This document shows positions 31,414-39,695 of a stretch of 64,000 bases of DNA, piece after piece; the stretch's first letter is position 1, and each line of letters opens with the position of its first letter. The notes below the pieces were generated by a model. The model saw nothing but the letters and a program-made list of their open reading frames with translations. It was not told the DNA's origin and ran no database searches. The stretch lies in the NCBI RefSeq assembly GCF_014646515.1, contig NZ_BMNK01000014.1, positions 62,001 to 126,000 on the forward strand. Reading direction: 5' to 3'. The DNA comes from Nonomuraea glycinis (lineage in GTDB: Bacteria; Actinomycetota; Actinomycetes; Streptosporangiales; Streptosporangiaceae). The position numbers and the translations under genes were made by a program.

Positions 31414-32556
31414 TCACAGGGATCGTGCGATGAGGTCCTTCATGACCTCGTTGGCTCCGCCGTAGATCTTCTGCACCCGGGCGTCCTGGTACATGCGGGC
31501 GATGGCGTATTCCCGCATATAGCCGTAGCCGCCGTGCAGTTGCACGCATTCGTCGATCAATGTCACCTGCTGCTCGGTGAGCCACCACTTCGCCATCGCG
31601 GCCGTGGCCGCGTCGAGCCGGCCTTCGAGGTGCAGGTCGATGCAACTGTCGAGGAAGACGCGGGCGACCCGCGTCGTCGTCGCGCCCTCGGCGAGGGTGA
31701 ACTTCGTGTTCTGGAAGTCCCAGATGGACTGTCCGAACGCCCGCCGCTGCTTGACGTAGTCGACGGTCTGCTCCATCGCGGCCTCCATCCCGGCGACCGC
31801 GAGGACCGAGATGAGCAGCCGCTCCTGCGGCAGCTGGTTCATCAACTGCGCGAAGCCCTGCCCTTCCACCCCGCCGAGCAGGTTGTCCGCGGGCACCCGC
31901 GTCCGCTCGAAGGAGAACTCGGCGGTGTCGGCGCCGTGCTGACCGACCTTCTCGAGGATCCGTCCACGGACGAACCCCGGGCAGTCGGCCGTCTCCACGA
32001 CGACCAGCGAGATGCCCTTCGCGCCCTTGGCGGCGTCGGTCCTGGCCACCACCACGATGAGGTCGGCCAGGTGGCCGTTGGAGATGAAGGTCTTGGCGCC
32101 GTCGATGACGTACGACTCGCCGTCGCGCACGGCCTTGGTCCGGATGCCCTGGAGGTCGGACCCGGTGCCCGGCTCGGTCATCGCGATGGCGCCGATCATC
32201 TCGCCGGAGGCGAGCCGGGGCAGCCACCGCCGCTTCTGGTCCTCGGTGCCGTAGGCCAGCAGGTAGTGCGCGACGATCCCGCTGTGCACCATGTTGCCCC
32301 AGCTGGTCTCGCCGGCTCGGGCCTGCGCCTCGCAGATCGCGAGGTCGTGCGCGATGGTGCCTCCGCCGCCGCCGTATTCCTCGGGGATGGAGCAGCAGAG
32401 CAGGCCGAGCTCGCCCGCCTTGAGCCAGACGTCGCGGTCGACGTGGTGCTGCGCCTCCCACTTGTCCCGGTGGGGCAGCAGCTCGGCCGACACGAAGGAC
32501 GAGGCGAGGTCGTACACCGCCCGCACGCTGTCGTCGGCCTTCCAGGACTCGGGCAT
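31414..32556 (-). CDS. Acyl-CoA dehydrogenase
   Basis: A 380-residue FAD enzyme with the family blocks IGAIAMTEPGTGSDLQGI, YVIDGAKTFISNGHLAD, RRAFGQSIWDFQNTKFTLAE and CVQLHGGYGYMREYAIARMY. It removes hydrogen from acyl-CoA to form the enoyl-CoA. ATG 32556 is chosen because GAGGTGG precedes it and the length becomes the family standard; an in-frame ATG at 32640 would add 28 basic residues with no ribosome site. It is the first gene of the operon, divergent from the double TetR gene. Confidence 0.93.
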   Translation of the reverse strand: MPESWKADDSVRAVYDLASSFVSAELLPHRDKWEAQHHVDRDVWLKAGELGLLCCSIPEEYGGGGGTIAHDLAICEAQARAGETSWGNMVHSGIVAHYLLAYGTEDQKRRWLPRLASGEMIGAIAMTEPGTGSDLQGIRTKAVRDGESYVIDGAKTFISNGHLADLIVVVARTDAAKGAKGISLVVVETADCPGFVRGRILEKVGQHGADTAEFSFERTRVPADNLLGGVEGQGFAQLMNQLPQERLLISVLAVAGMEAAMEQTVDYVKQRRAFGQSIWDFQNTKFTLAEGATTTRVARVFLDSCIDLHLEGRLDAATAAMAKWWLTEQQVTLIDECVQLHGGYGYMREYAIARMYQDARVQKIYGGANEVMKDLIARSL

Positions 32557-32649
32557 TCGCGCCCACCTCAATCCACTTCTTGAATGAACGTAGCGCCGCT
32601 TATCTCTCTCGTACCAGGTAATCTCAACCGGTCGACTCATTTAGGAGCT

Positions 32650-32682
32650 TACTCAACATTCACTTAAAAGCAACGGTGAGTA
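32650..32682. promoter_or_regulatory. Inverted half-sites between acyl-CoA dehydrogenase and double TetR genes
   Basis: TACTCA (32650-32655) and TGAGTA (32677-32682) are inverted, 21 bases apart, in the divergent control region. Separate TGAATG half-sites occur on the minus strand nearby (about 32664 and on the plus strand near 32581), resembling half of the fatty-acid TetR operator. A weak candidate operator only. Confidence 0.25.
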
Positions 32683-32730
32683 TGCGGCCATGTGACGGCG
32701 GAGCGGCCCGGTGCGCCTACGCTGAGTCCC

Positions 32731-33936
32731 ATGTCGACAGCCACCGTGCGACCCGACGAGCCTCGACGCCGTCCACGCGATCGCAAGCAACAGATCCTCG
32801 TGGCCGCGCGGGACCTCTTCGTCGAGCACGGCTACCCCAACGTGTCCATGTCCACGATCGCCGCGAAGGTGGGCATCCGGGCGGGCGCGCTGTATCGGCA
32901 CTTCGACACCAAGGCGACGCTGCTCGAATCGGTCATCGCCGACAACTTTGGCTGGATCGACGAGCCGGTGAACACCGCCGGCTTCGCGGAGGTCGTCGAC
33001 GACGTCCTGGCCAGGGTGACCGACCGGCCCTATCTGTCGGACCTGTGGATCCACGAGGTCCGCTATCTGCCCGCCGAGCAGGCCCGGACGCTGCGACGCC
33101 GGATGCGGCAGTGGACCGGGAACCTGGTCCCCCCGTTGCGGCGGGCCCGGCCCGGACTCGACGCCGGGCAGGAAGAGCTGCTCATCTGGGCCATCCAGTC
33201 ACTGACGTCCTGCGTCGGCCGGCGCGCGATCCACGCCCCCCAGTCCGTACGGCTGCCCGTGGTGCGGGCCGGCATCCACGCCCTGACCCGAGCCGAGCTG
33301 CCCCCGACGGGAGCGGAGACGGTGGCACCCGAAGCGGAGCTGCTGCCGGTGTCGCGCCGGGAACGGCTGCTGCTCGCCGCCATCGAGCAGTTCTCCCGCA
33401 ACGGATACCACGAGACGTCGATGACGAGCATCGGCGCCGCCGCCGACGTCACCGGGCCGAACCTCTACGGCTACTTCGCGAGCAAGGCGGATCTCCTCCA
33501 GGCGGTGTACGAGCGGGGCACCCACGCGATGTGGCTGAGCCTCGACGAAGCGCTCGCCAAGACCGCCCTGACCAGCGGCGACTCGCCCAGGCAAGCGCTC
33601 ACGGCCGTGGTGCGCTCGTACGTGCGGATCGCGCGGACCTGGTCGGCGATCCTGGACGACCCCACCGCCGAACCGGGAGTCGTGGCCACGACGCTCACCG
33701 CGCAGCGTGAGTACGTGGGCGAATGGAGCGCTCTGGTGTCCCGCGTCCTGCCGCATCTCGATCCGCGGGTGGCCCGGCTGCGCGTGCAACTCGGCCTGTT
33801 CCTCGCCGCCGACCTCTACCGCAACCCGCGAGTCTCCCGCCACGACTCTTTCCCCGACAGCGTGACGGCCCTGGTCCTGGCCGTGCTGTGCGACGACTCG
33901 GACGCACCGAAGAACTCCGACCCGGGCCCCTCGTAG
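32731..33936 (+). CDS. Double TetR-family regulator (two DNA-binding domains in one chain)
   Basis: A 401-residue protein with two TetR N-terminal domains. The first (about 20-65) is RKQQILVAARDLFVEHGYPN followed by YRHFDTKATLLESV. The second (about 212-260) is RRERLLLAAIEQFSRNGYHE followed by YGYFASKADLLQAV. Each has its own helical C-terminal part. TetR proteins work as dimers with one such domain per chain, so this chain may mimic a dimer or bind a longer site. It is divergent from the beta-oxidation operon and probably represses it until the acyl-CoA ligand appears. ATG 32731 is used; an upstream in-frame start at 32692 adds 13 residues. Confidence 0.88.
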   Translation: MSTATVRPDEPRRRPRDRKQQILVAARDLFVEHGYPNVSMSTIAAKVGIRAGALYRHFDTKATLLESVIADNFGWIDEPVNTAGFAEVVDDVLARVTDRPYLSDLWIHEVRYLPAEQARTLRRRMRQWTGNLVPPLRRARPGLDAGQEELLIWAIQSLTSCVGRRAIHAPQSVRLPVVRAGIHALTRAELPPTGAETVAPEAELLPVSRRERLLLAAIEQFSRNGYHETSMTSIGAAADVTGPNLYGYFASKADLLQAVYERGTHAMWLSLDEALAKTALTSGDSPRQALTAVVRSYVRIARTWSAILDDPTAEPGVVATTLTAQREYVGEWSALVSRVLPHLDPRVARLRVQLGLFLAADLYRNPRVSRHDSFPDSVTALVLAVLCDDSDAPKNSDPGPS

Positions 33937-33942
33937 CCCGGG
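33921..33942 (+). terminator. Possible terminator hairpin at the end of the double TetR gene
   Basis: CCCGGGC (33921-33927) and GCCCGGG (33936-33942) form a 7-base-pair stem with an 8-base loop, spanning the TAG stop. There is no T-run. The next gene is convergent, so the hairpin could act in both directions. Confidence 0.35.
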
Positions 33943-34035
33943 ACCATGACCGTCCAGCCGCGCCGCACCACGGCCGCGACCTCCTCGACGCCCTCACTTC
34001 CGCGCTGAAAGCGAGAGACCACCTGAGCAGAGGGG

Positions 34036-35379
34036 TCAGTGAGGCTGCGCCGTCGCCTCCTTCGCCAGGGTGACGAGCAGGTCTTTGACCTCCGTCGCGG
34101 CATAGGCGTCGCCGTCGAAGGGGCCCAGCAGCACCGGGCCGTCGGCGGGGTCGTCGGGCAGGCGGCCGTGGCTGCCGCGTACCGGGGCCGGGTTCAGCGG
34201 GACCACGTTCATCAGGTAGCGGAAGCCGAGCGTCTTGCGGGCCAGGGCCAGCCCGGCGCGGACCTTCACCAGCGGGTCGGCGGGGTCCATGAACAGCTCG
34301 GCCGGGTCGTAGCCGGGCTTGCGGTGGATGTCCACCAGCCGCGCGAAGTCGGGCGCGCGGTCGTCGGTGAGCCAGTAGTAATAGGTGAACCAGGCGTCGG
34401 GCTCGGCCACCGCGACCAGTTCGCCCGCCCGCTCGTGGTCCAGGCCGTAGCGCGCCTTCCCGCCGCCGTCGAGCACCTCGTCCACCCCGGGCAGCTCCCG
34501 TACGACGTCACGGGCGCGGTCCACGTCGGCCGGGTCGCGCACGTACACGTGGGCGATCTGGTGGTCGGCCACGGCGAACGCGCGGGAGGCCCACGGGTCG
34601 AGATACTCCATCCCGGCCTGGGTGTGCACCTCCAGCAGCCCGGCCCGGCGCAGGGCCCGGTTGACGTCGACCGGTCTCGTGGCGGCGGTGATGCCGTACT
34701 CGGAGAGGATCACGAAGGTGGCGTCCTCGGCGAGCAGCGGCGCGAGCGCGGCGTCCACTTCCTTGGCCGCCGCGATGGCCTCGGGTCCGTCGGGGCCGTA
34801 GCGCTGGAGGTCGTAGTCCAGGTGCGGCACGTACACCATGAGGAGTCCCGGGCGTTCCTCGCGCAGGATGTGGCGGGCGGCCGAGACGATCCACCGGGAG
34901 GAGGCGATGCCCGCGGTCGGTCCCCAGTAGTTGAACAGCGGGAACGTCCCGAAGCGCGCCTCCAGGTCGTCGTGCAGCGACGGGGGGCGGGTGTAACAGT
35001 CGGGCGACTTGCGGCCGTCGGCGTGGTAGATCGGGCGCGGCGTGACGAGCAGGTCGCTGGCCGCGCCCATGGCGTACCACCAGCAGACGTTGGCGGTCTT
35101 CAGCCCCGGCACGGCGTCCCAGAGCTGGCCGCCCTGGACCAGGGCGTTGTGCTGGCGCCACAGCAGCACCTCGCCGAGGTCGCGGAAGTACCAGCCGTTG
35201 CCGACGATCCCGTGCTCGCGCGGCATCGCGCCGGTGAGCAGGGTGGCCTGCATCGAGCAGGTGACGGCGGGCAGCACCGGCCGCAGCGTGGCCGCGGCTC
35301 CGACGGCGGAGACGTTGGGCATGTGCGCGAGAAGACGCGGCGTCAGGCCGACCACATCGATGACGACGACGGGGGTCAT
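34036..35379 (-). CDS. eboF: Alkaline-phosphatase-superfamily phosphodiesterase-like protein (EboF-like)
   Basis: A 447-residue protein of the nucleotide pyrophosphatase/phosphodiesterase fold: VVVIDVVGL (first metal Asp), LPAVTCSMQATLLTG (Thr nucleophile region) and MPREHGIVGNGWYF. The usual SDHG metal motif reads ILSEYGI, and the D-x-x-G-H motif reads HLDYDLQRYGP, so the metal ligands deviate from standard. It is the last gene of the ebo cluster. In known ebo clusters this family accompanies EboA/B/C/E and is thought to handle a precursor that is moved to the periplasm; the substrate is unknown. ATG 35379 overlaps a mini-ORF stop. Confidence 0.8.
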   Translation of the reverse strand: MTPVVVIDVVGLTPRLLAHMPNVSAVGAAATLRPVLPAVTCSMQATLLTGAMPREHGIVGNGWYFRDLGEVLLWRQHNALVQGGQLWDAVPGLKTANVCWWYAMGAASDLLVTPRPIYHADGRKSPDCYTRPPSLHDDLEARFGTFPLFNYWGPTAGIASSRWIVSAARHILREERPGLLMVYVPHLDYDLQRYGPDGPEAIAAAKEVDAALAPLLAEDATFVILSEYGITAATRPVDVNRALRRAGLLEVHTQAGMEYLDPWASRAFAVADHQIAHVYVRDPADVDRARDVVRELPGVDEVLDGGGKARYGLDHERAGELVAVAEPDAWFTYYYWLTDDRAPDFARLVDIHRKPGYDPAELFMDPADPLVKVRAGLALARKTLGFRYLMNVVPLNPAPVRGSHGRLPDDPADGPVLLGPFDGDAYAATEVKDLLVTLAKEATAQPH

Positions 35380-35461
35380 CGCGGCTCCTTCGGACCGAGG
35401 GCGAGCAGGGTTCCTCGCGTGGTCATCACAGCTCCTTCAGGCCGAGGGCGAGCAGTTCGCG
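35374..35461 (-). repeat. Diverged 47-base tandem duplication at the eboE/eboF junction
   Basis: Two related segments start 47 bases apart (35374 and 35421). Each holds GGTCATC, a CTCCTT ribosome-site complement and GAGGGCGAGCAG. The duplicated piece is the end of eboE with its ribosome site and stop-start junction. The copies have several differences, so it is older than the 38-base repeat at 24350. Confidence 0.75.
35376..35426 (-). CDS. Mini-ORF between eboE and eboF (possible translational relay)
   Basis: A 16-codon ORF, MTTRGTLLALGPKEPR, begins at an ATG that shares one base with the eboE stop (TGATG) and ends with TGA overlapping the eboF ATG. Its LLALGPKEP copies the eboE C-terminus LLALGLKEL and includes the GAAGGAG ribosome site used by eboF. 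Confidence 0.4.
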   Translation of the reverse strand: MTTRGTLLALGPKEPR

Positions 35462-36544
35462 CCGGGTCCAGTCGAGTTCGGCGGCCATGCCCTCGGCGAG
35501 GCCGCCGGTGGTGACGCCGCCCGCCGAGGGCAGCACCGACCACGTGTAGGTCTCGACCTCCACGTGCCGGGTGCGCGGCGCGGTGCCGCCGACCAGGGTC
35601 CCGAGTAGGTCGCGCAGGTAGGAGGACGTGGTGGTGAGCGGTGGCGGGGGCGCGGCGTGCAGCGGCATGTGGAAGTGCACCCGCCAGGTCTCCCCGGCCG
35701 GCAGGCCACCCGCCAGCGCCTCGGCCAGGTCGTCGGTGAAGCCGGAGGCGGAGCGGGACTGGTGCAGGAAGCGCGGCTCGTCGAACGACGCCAGCGCGGC
35801 GTGCGCCTCCGGCGGCGCCTCGATCGCGCACGACGCCTGGAGTTTCACGATCGGCAGGTCCAGCCCGATCGACGGGTCCTCGAAGCCGACGGCGAGATGA
35901 CAGGCGTCCAGGCAGACGCCGAGGAAGTCGCGGTCCACGTCCCGCAGGTGACGCGCGGCCTGGGCGGTGGTCTCCACGATGCAGCCCGGCTCCGGCTCGA
36001 ACCCCACCCTGATCACCTTGCCCGCCCGCCCGGACAGCTCGCGCAGGCCGCGCGCCAGCTCCGCCAGCATGCGCGCCGTCGCGTCCGCCTTGGCGCCCGT
36101 CCAGCCGGTACGCCAGGCGAGGGGGAGTGTGGAGATCGTGCCCTCGGCGACGTCGTCCGGGAGCAGGGCGGCGAGGATCTCGGCCAGGGCGAGGGTGTAA
36201 CCGAGCCGGTCGGCGCACCCCCAGTCGGGGGAGTAGACCCGATATTTCACGACTTCTTGGTGGAAGCCGCGATACGGGAAGCCGTTAAGCGTGACCACCT
36301 CCAGCCCGAGCTCGGTGAGCAGGCCGCGCAGCCGTACCAGCTCGGCACGGTCGGCGAGCAGCGCGTGCGCCGCGTCGTACGGCAGCCACAACCCCACCCC
36401 CAGCCGCTGGACGCCGAGCAGGTCGCGCACCCGCGCCGCGAAGCCGGTGAGCTGGGCGCGGATGCCGGGCAGGTCCTCGGCGGGATGGACGTTCGTGCAG
36501 TAGGCGAGATGGACGACCGAGCCGTCCGGATGCAGCAGGCGCAT
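35426..36544 (-). CDS. eboE: Metabolite-traffic protein EboE (TIM-barrel)
   Basis: A 372-residue xylose-isomerase-like TIM-barrel protein. The signature start is HLAYCTNVHPAEDLPGI, followed by LGVGLWLPYDAAHAL, TLNGFPYRGFHQEVVKYRVY, GFEPEPGCIVETT and FLGVCLDACHLAVGFEDP, all diagnostic of EboE. EboE proteins are found only in ebo clusters, linked in cyanobacteria to moving scytonemin-type precursors across the membrane. The reaction is unknown. The gene begins 5 bases after eboB. Confidence 0.92.
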   Translation of the reverse strand: MRLLHPDGSVVHLAYCTNVHPAEDLPGIRAQLTGFAARVRDLLGVQRLGVGLWLPYDAAHALLADRAELVRLRGLLTELGLEVVTLNGFPYRGFHQEVVKYRVYSPDWGCADRLGYTLALAEILAALLPDDVAEGTISTLPLAWRTGWTGAKADATARMLAELARGLRELSGRAGKVIRVGFEPEPGCIVETTAQAARHLRDVDRDFLGVCLDACHLAVGFEDPSIGLDLPIVKLQASCAIEAPPEAHAALASFDEPRFLHQSRSASGFTDDLAEALAGGLPAGETWRVHFHMPLHAAPPPPLTTTSSYLRDLLGTLVGGTAPRTRHVEVETYTWSVLPSAGGVTTGGLAEGMAAELDWTRRELLALGLKEL

Positions 36545-36549
36545 CGCCG

Positions 36550-37398
36550 TCAGCCTCGCTTGATCGTGTTGCCCGCGTACTCCGCGGGGGCCTCGGCCTC
36601 ATGATCGTCGAGAGCCAGCTTGCCGCTCTGGCCGTAGAAGGCGACCGGGTTGTGCCACAGCACCCGAGCCACGTCGTCGGCGGTGAACCCGGCGGCCAGC
36701 ATCGCGTCGGCGACCTGCCTGGTCTTCAGCGGATCGCTGCGGCCCCAGTCGGCGGCCGAGTTCACCAGCATCCGCGCGGTGCCGTACTCCTGGAGGATCG
36801 CCACCATGCGATCCGGGTCCATCTTCGTGTCGGGGTAGATGGAGAAACCCATCCAGCAGCCCGAATCCGCGACCATGCCGACCGTCAGCTCGTTGAGATG
36901 ATCGACCAGGACGCGCCCGGCCGGCAGGCCCGAGGCCGCCACGACGTCGAGCGTGCGGCGGGTGCCCGCAGTCTTGTCCCGGTGCGGCGTGTGCACCAGC
37001 ACCGGCAGGTCCGCCTCGGCCGCCATGGTGAGCTGCGCCTCGAAGATCTCCTCCTCGCGCGCGGTCATGGAGTCGTAGCCGACCTCGCCGACCGCGACCA
37101 CCGAGTCCTTCAGCAGGTAACGCGGCAGCTCCGCCAGCACGCCCGCGCACCGGAGGTCACCGGCCTCCTTAGGGTTGAGCGCCAGCGCGCAGCGGTGCTG
37201 GATGCCGTACTGCGCCGCGCGGTACGGCTCCCAGCCCAGCAGCGTGTCGAAGTAGTCCAGGAAGCTGCCCACGTTGGTGCGCGGCTGGCCCTGCCAGAAG
37301 GCGGGTTCGACCACGGCCCGCACGCCCGCGGCGCGCATGCGCTCGTAGTCGTCGGTGATCCGTGACGTCATATGGATATGGGGGTCGAAGATTCTCAT
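36550..37398 (-). CDS. eboB: TatD-family metal-dependent hydrolase (EboB)
   Basis: A 282-residue TIM-barrel hydrolase. Metal ligands are in FDPHIHMTSR, VGEVGYDSM, VLVHTPHRDK and VDHLNELT (His and Glu positions), and VNSAADWGRSDP supplies the last Asp. The family includes TatD nuclease-like and PHP-like amidohydrolases, and this variant is the EboB type. ATG 37398 overlaps the eboA stop (ATGA); longer starts add unrelated Arg-rich residues. Confidence 0.9.
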   Translation of the reverse strand: MRIFDPHIHMTSRITDDYERMRAAGVRAVVEPAFWQGQPRTNVGSFLDYFDTLLGWEPYRAAQYGIQHRCALALNPKEAGDLRCAGVLAELPRYLLKDSVVAVGEVGYDSMTAREEEIFEAQLTMAAEADLPVLVHTPHRDKTAGTRRTLDVVAASGLPAGRVLVDHLNELTVGMVADSGCWMGFSIYPDTKMDPDRMVAILQEYGTARMLVNSAADWGRSDPLKTRQVADAMLAAGFTADDVARVLWHNPVAFYGQSGKLALDDHEAEAPAEYAGNTIKRG

Positions 37399-37886
37399 CT
37401 GAGCCTCTCCAGCACGTCCTCGGGGACTGTACGGCCCGCCGCCCGGCGTTCGGCGGCGTGATCGGCGAGCATCCGGGTGAGTTCGGCGTCGTGACGCCGG
37501 TCCAGGCCGTCCACCTCGGCGAGGGGGATCGACATGAACACGCACTTGAGCACGCCCTGGCGGAACGCGTGATCGTCCAGCCAGCGGGAGCCGTACGGGC
37601 CCAGCGCGGCGGCGATCAGCCGGGTGTCGTTGGTCCGCAGCGCGTCCTCGACGATCGGCAGCGCGGCCGGGCCGAGATCGAGGTCCGGCAGCGCGCGCAG
37701 GATCGACAGGCGCTCGCCCGCGTCGCCGTTCCGGTAGAGCGCCTCGATCGTCCCGGCGTCCAGCAGGGCCAGCAGCGCCGGGCGCGCCCGCGGCCCGCCC
37801 TTCCGCTCGGCCTGGGGGAACAGGCGGTGCGCCGACTCAGGGTCTGCCCGCGTCTGCCGCACGGCCTGGGTGGTCCATTCGTTCAC
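37395..37886 (-). CDS. eboA: EboA-domain protein
   Basis: A 163-residue helical, HEAT-like protein. GERLSILRALPDL, AALPIVEDALRTND and FRQGVLKCVFMSIPLAEVDG with a following DRRHDAELTRMLADHAAERR are the hallmarks of the EboA domain. The function is unknown; it always accompanies EboB, EboC and EboE. The start lies 50 bases inside the upstream isomerase gene, so translation is coupled. Confidence 0.9.
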   Translation of the reverse strand: MNEWTTQAVRQTRADPESAHRLFPQAERKGGPRARPALLALLDAGTIEALYRNGDAGERLSILRALPDLDLGPAALPIVEDALRTNDTRLIAAALGPYGSRWLDDHAFRQGVLKCVFMSIPLAEVDGLDRRHDAELTRMLADHAAERRAAGRTVPEDVLERLR

Positions 37887-38745
37887 GCGCCCTCCTCAGG
37901 AAGTCGATCGATCGCCGGGCCACCTCGGGCGCCGCGTGGCCGTGCCGGCCCAGCTCGACCGCCACCTGCCCCCGGTAGCCGTCGAGGGCGGCGAGCGCCG
38001 GCGGGAAGTCGATCTCGCCCGCGCCGAACTCCAGGTGCTCGTGCACGCCCCGGCGCATGTCGTCGATCTGCACATGCACCAGGTACGGCAGCGCGCGGCG
38101 CACACACTCCGGCACGTCGTACGGCTCCACGCAGCGGCAGTGCCCGATGTCGAGCGTCAGCCCGAGCTGCTCCGGGCCGCCGAGCAGCTCGCGCAGCCGT
38201 TCGTAGCCCGCGAGGTCGGCCACGAGCATGCCCGGCTCGGGCTCGAACCCGAGCACCACGCCGCCGCGCTCGGCCGCACGGAGCAGGTGCTCGCAGCCCC
38301 GGGCCAGCCGCGCCCACGCCTCGTCCGGGTGCAGGCCCGCCGGGATCGCGCCGCTCCACAGGTGCACCACCGGGGCGCCCAGCTCGGCGGCCACCCGGAT
38401 CGCCCTGGTCAGGTAGTCGATCCGGCGGTCGGCTGCGTCGTCCAGCAGCGTGGGGTAGTGCTTGCGCCGGGGGTCGAGCGTGTAGCGGCCCCCGGTCTCG
38501 ACGACGGCGTTCATGCCCAGCTCACCGAGCAGCTTGCCGATCGCCGCGACCTCCCCGGCCAGGCCGGGGGCGTACGGGTCGAGGTGCCCGTGGTCCAGGG
38601 TGATCGCCGCCCCGGTGTACCCGAGCTCGGCGAGCACCCCCAACGCCTCCGGCAACCGATGCCCGGAGAACCCGTTCGTACAGTAAGCCCAGTTCACAGC
38701 CTCGGCGTCCGGGGTGGGTGCGTGGCGATCGGGCCGGGCGTTCAT
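37837..38745 (-). CDS. Sugar-phosphate isomerase/epimerase-like TIM-barrel protein of the ebo cluster
   Basis: A 302-residue xylose-isomerase-like TIM-barrel protein. WAYCTNGFSGHRLPEAL at the start and VVLGFEPEPGMLV, LGLTLDIGHCRC and LVHVQIDDMRRGVHEHLEFG (metal-binding Glu, Asp, His) are seen. It resembles myo-inosose-type isomerases and shares the YCTN and EPEPG motifs with EboE downstream. With the inositol-phosphate-synthase-like gene in the same operon, a cyclitol intermediate is a reasonable guess. Confidence 0.85.
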   Translation of the reverse strand: MNARPDRHAPTPDAEAVNWAYCTNGFSGHRLPEALGVLAELGYTGAAITLDHGHLDPYAPGLAGEVAAIGKLLGELGMNAVVETGGRYTLDPRRKHYPTLLDDAADRRIDYLTRAIRVAAELGAPVVHLWSGAIPAGLHPDEAWARLARGCEHLLRAAERGGVVLGFEPEPGMLVADLAGYERLRELLGGPEQLGLTLDIGHCRCVEPYDVPECVRRALPYLVHVQIDDMRRGVHEHLEFGAGEIDFPPALAALDGYRGQVAVELGRHGHAAPEVARRSIDFLRRARERMDHPGRAADAGRP

Positions 38746-39695
38746 GAGGTCGCCATGCGGGCGGAGAGGGCGCGGCCGGCCGGGAGGGCGGCGAGCAGGG
38801 CGGTCGCCTGGGTGAGCCGGCCCTGCCGGGCGATCACCGCCGCCTGTAACGGGATCAGCGCGAGGATCGCCGTCCGCACCGCCTCCCGCACCCGCTCGGG
38901 GCTCGGATCGGCGCGCAGCCCCGCCTGCGTGCGCGCGGCGGCCCCCGCGTACCCCACCAGCAACACCCCCGCGAGCACCGTCCCGACAGCCTCCGCCGTC
39001 CCCCCGGAACCGCCGGTCGCGCCCGCCTGGCGAGGGCCTGGGCGGGTCGTCCCCCCGGGCCGGTCGGCCGGGTCGCGGGCCGGGCGGTGGGAGGGCAGGC
39101 AGGCGAAGGCGGTGAGGGTGGCGGCGGTGGCGGTGGCGATGAGGGCGGCGTCGGCGGTGCCGCGCCCGGCGCCCTTCACCTCGGCCCGGCCGAGCACACT
39201 GATCCCGTACGTGTGCGCGCCGATCGCCAGAGCCATCGGCGCGGCCCTCCGGGTGCGCTCCCCGGCGCCGAGCAGCACGTCGAGCGTACGGCAGGCGGCC
39301 ATCGCGGCCGGGGCGGCGGCCGTCCCCTTGAGCAGCAGGTCGTAGGACCAGACGCAGCCGGCGAGCAGGCCCGCGAGGGTCAGGCTCCGGCGCCCGCCGG
39401 CGAGCGCGGCGGCGGCCAGGCCCCCGGCCGTCAGCCCCACCGCCACGCCCAGCGCGGCGCCGGGCGTGACCCGCTGCGACGGGATGGGCCGCTCGGGCCG
39501 CTCGACGGCGTCGACCTCCCGGTCGGACCAGTCGTTGAGCGCCATCCCGGCCCAGTACAGCAGCGTGGAGGCGAGCGCCAGCCCGTACACGGCGGGGCGC
39601 CGCGCGCCGGCCGCCCCCGCCAGGGTGTCCCCGGGCACCGACACCGCCGCCGGCGCCCGTACCAGCTCCAGCAACGCCCGTACCTGGCCCCTCAT
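38742..39695 (-). CDS. eboC: UbiA-family prenyltransferase (EboC-like)
   Basis: A 317-residue membrane protein with several hydrophobic segments. The UbiA diphosphate/Mg motif NDWSDREVDAVERPERPIPS lies near residues 53-72, and the second motif region is WSYDLLLKGT. These enzymes attach prenyl chains to acceptors or act as related membrane transferases. ATG 39695 overlaps the upstream stop (ATGA). A Pro/Gly/Arg-rich cytoplasmic loop is at about 205-235. In ebo clusters the acceptor is unknown. Confidence 0.87.
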   Translation of the reverse strand: MRGQVRALLELVRAPAAVSVPGDTLAGAAGARRPAVYGLALASTLLYWAGMALNDWSDREVDAVERPERPIPSQRVTPGAALGVAVGLTAGGLAAAALAGGRRSLTLAGLLAGCVWSYDLLLKGTAAAPAAMAACRTLDVLLGAGERTRRAAPMALAIGAHTYGISVLGRAEVKGAGRGTADAALIATATAATLTAFACLPSHRPARDPADRPGGTTRPGPRQAGATGGSGGTAEAVGTVLAGVLLVGYAGAAARTQAGLRADPSPERVREAVRTAILALIPLQAAVIARQGRLTQATALLAALPAGRALSARMATS

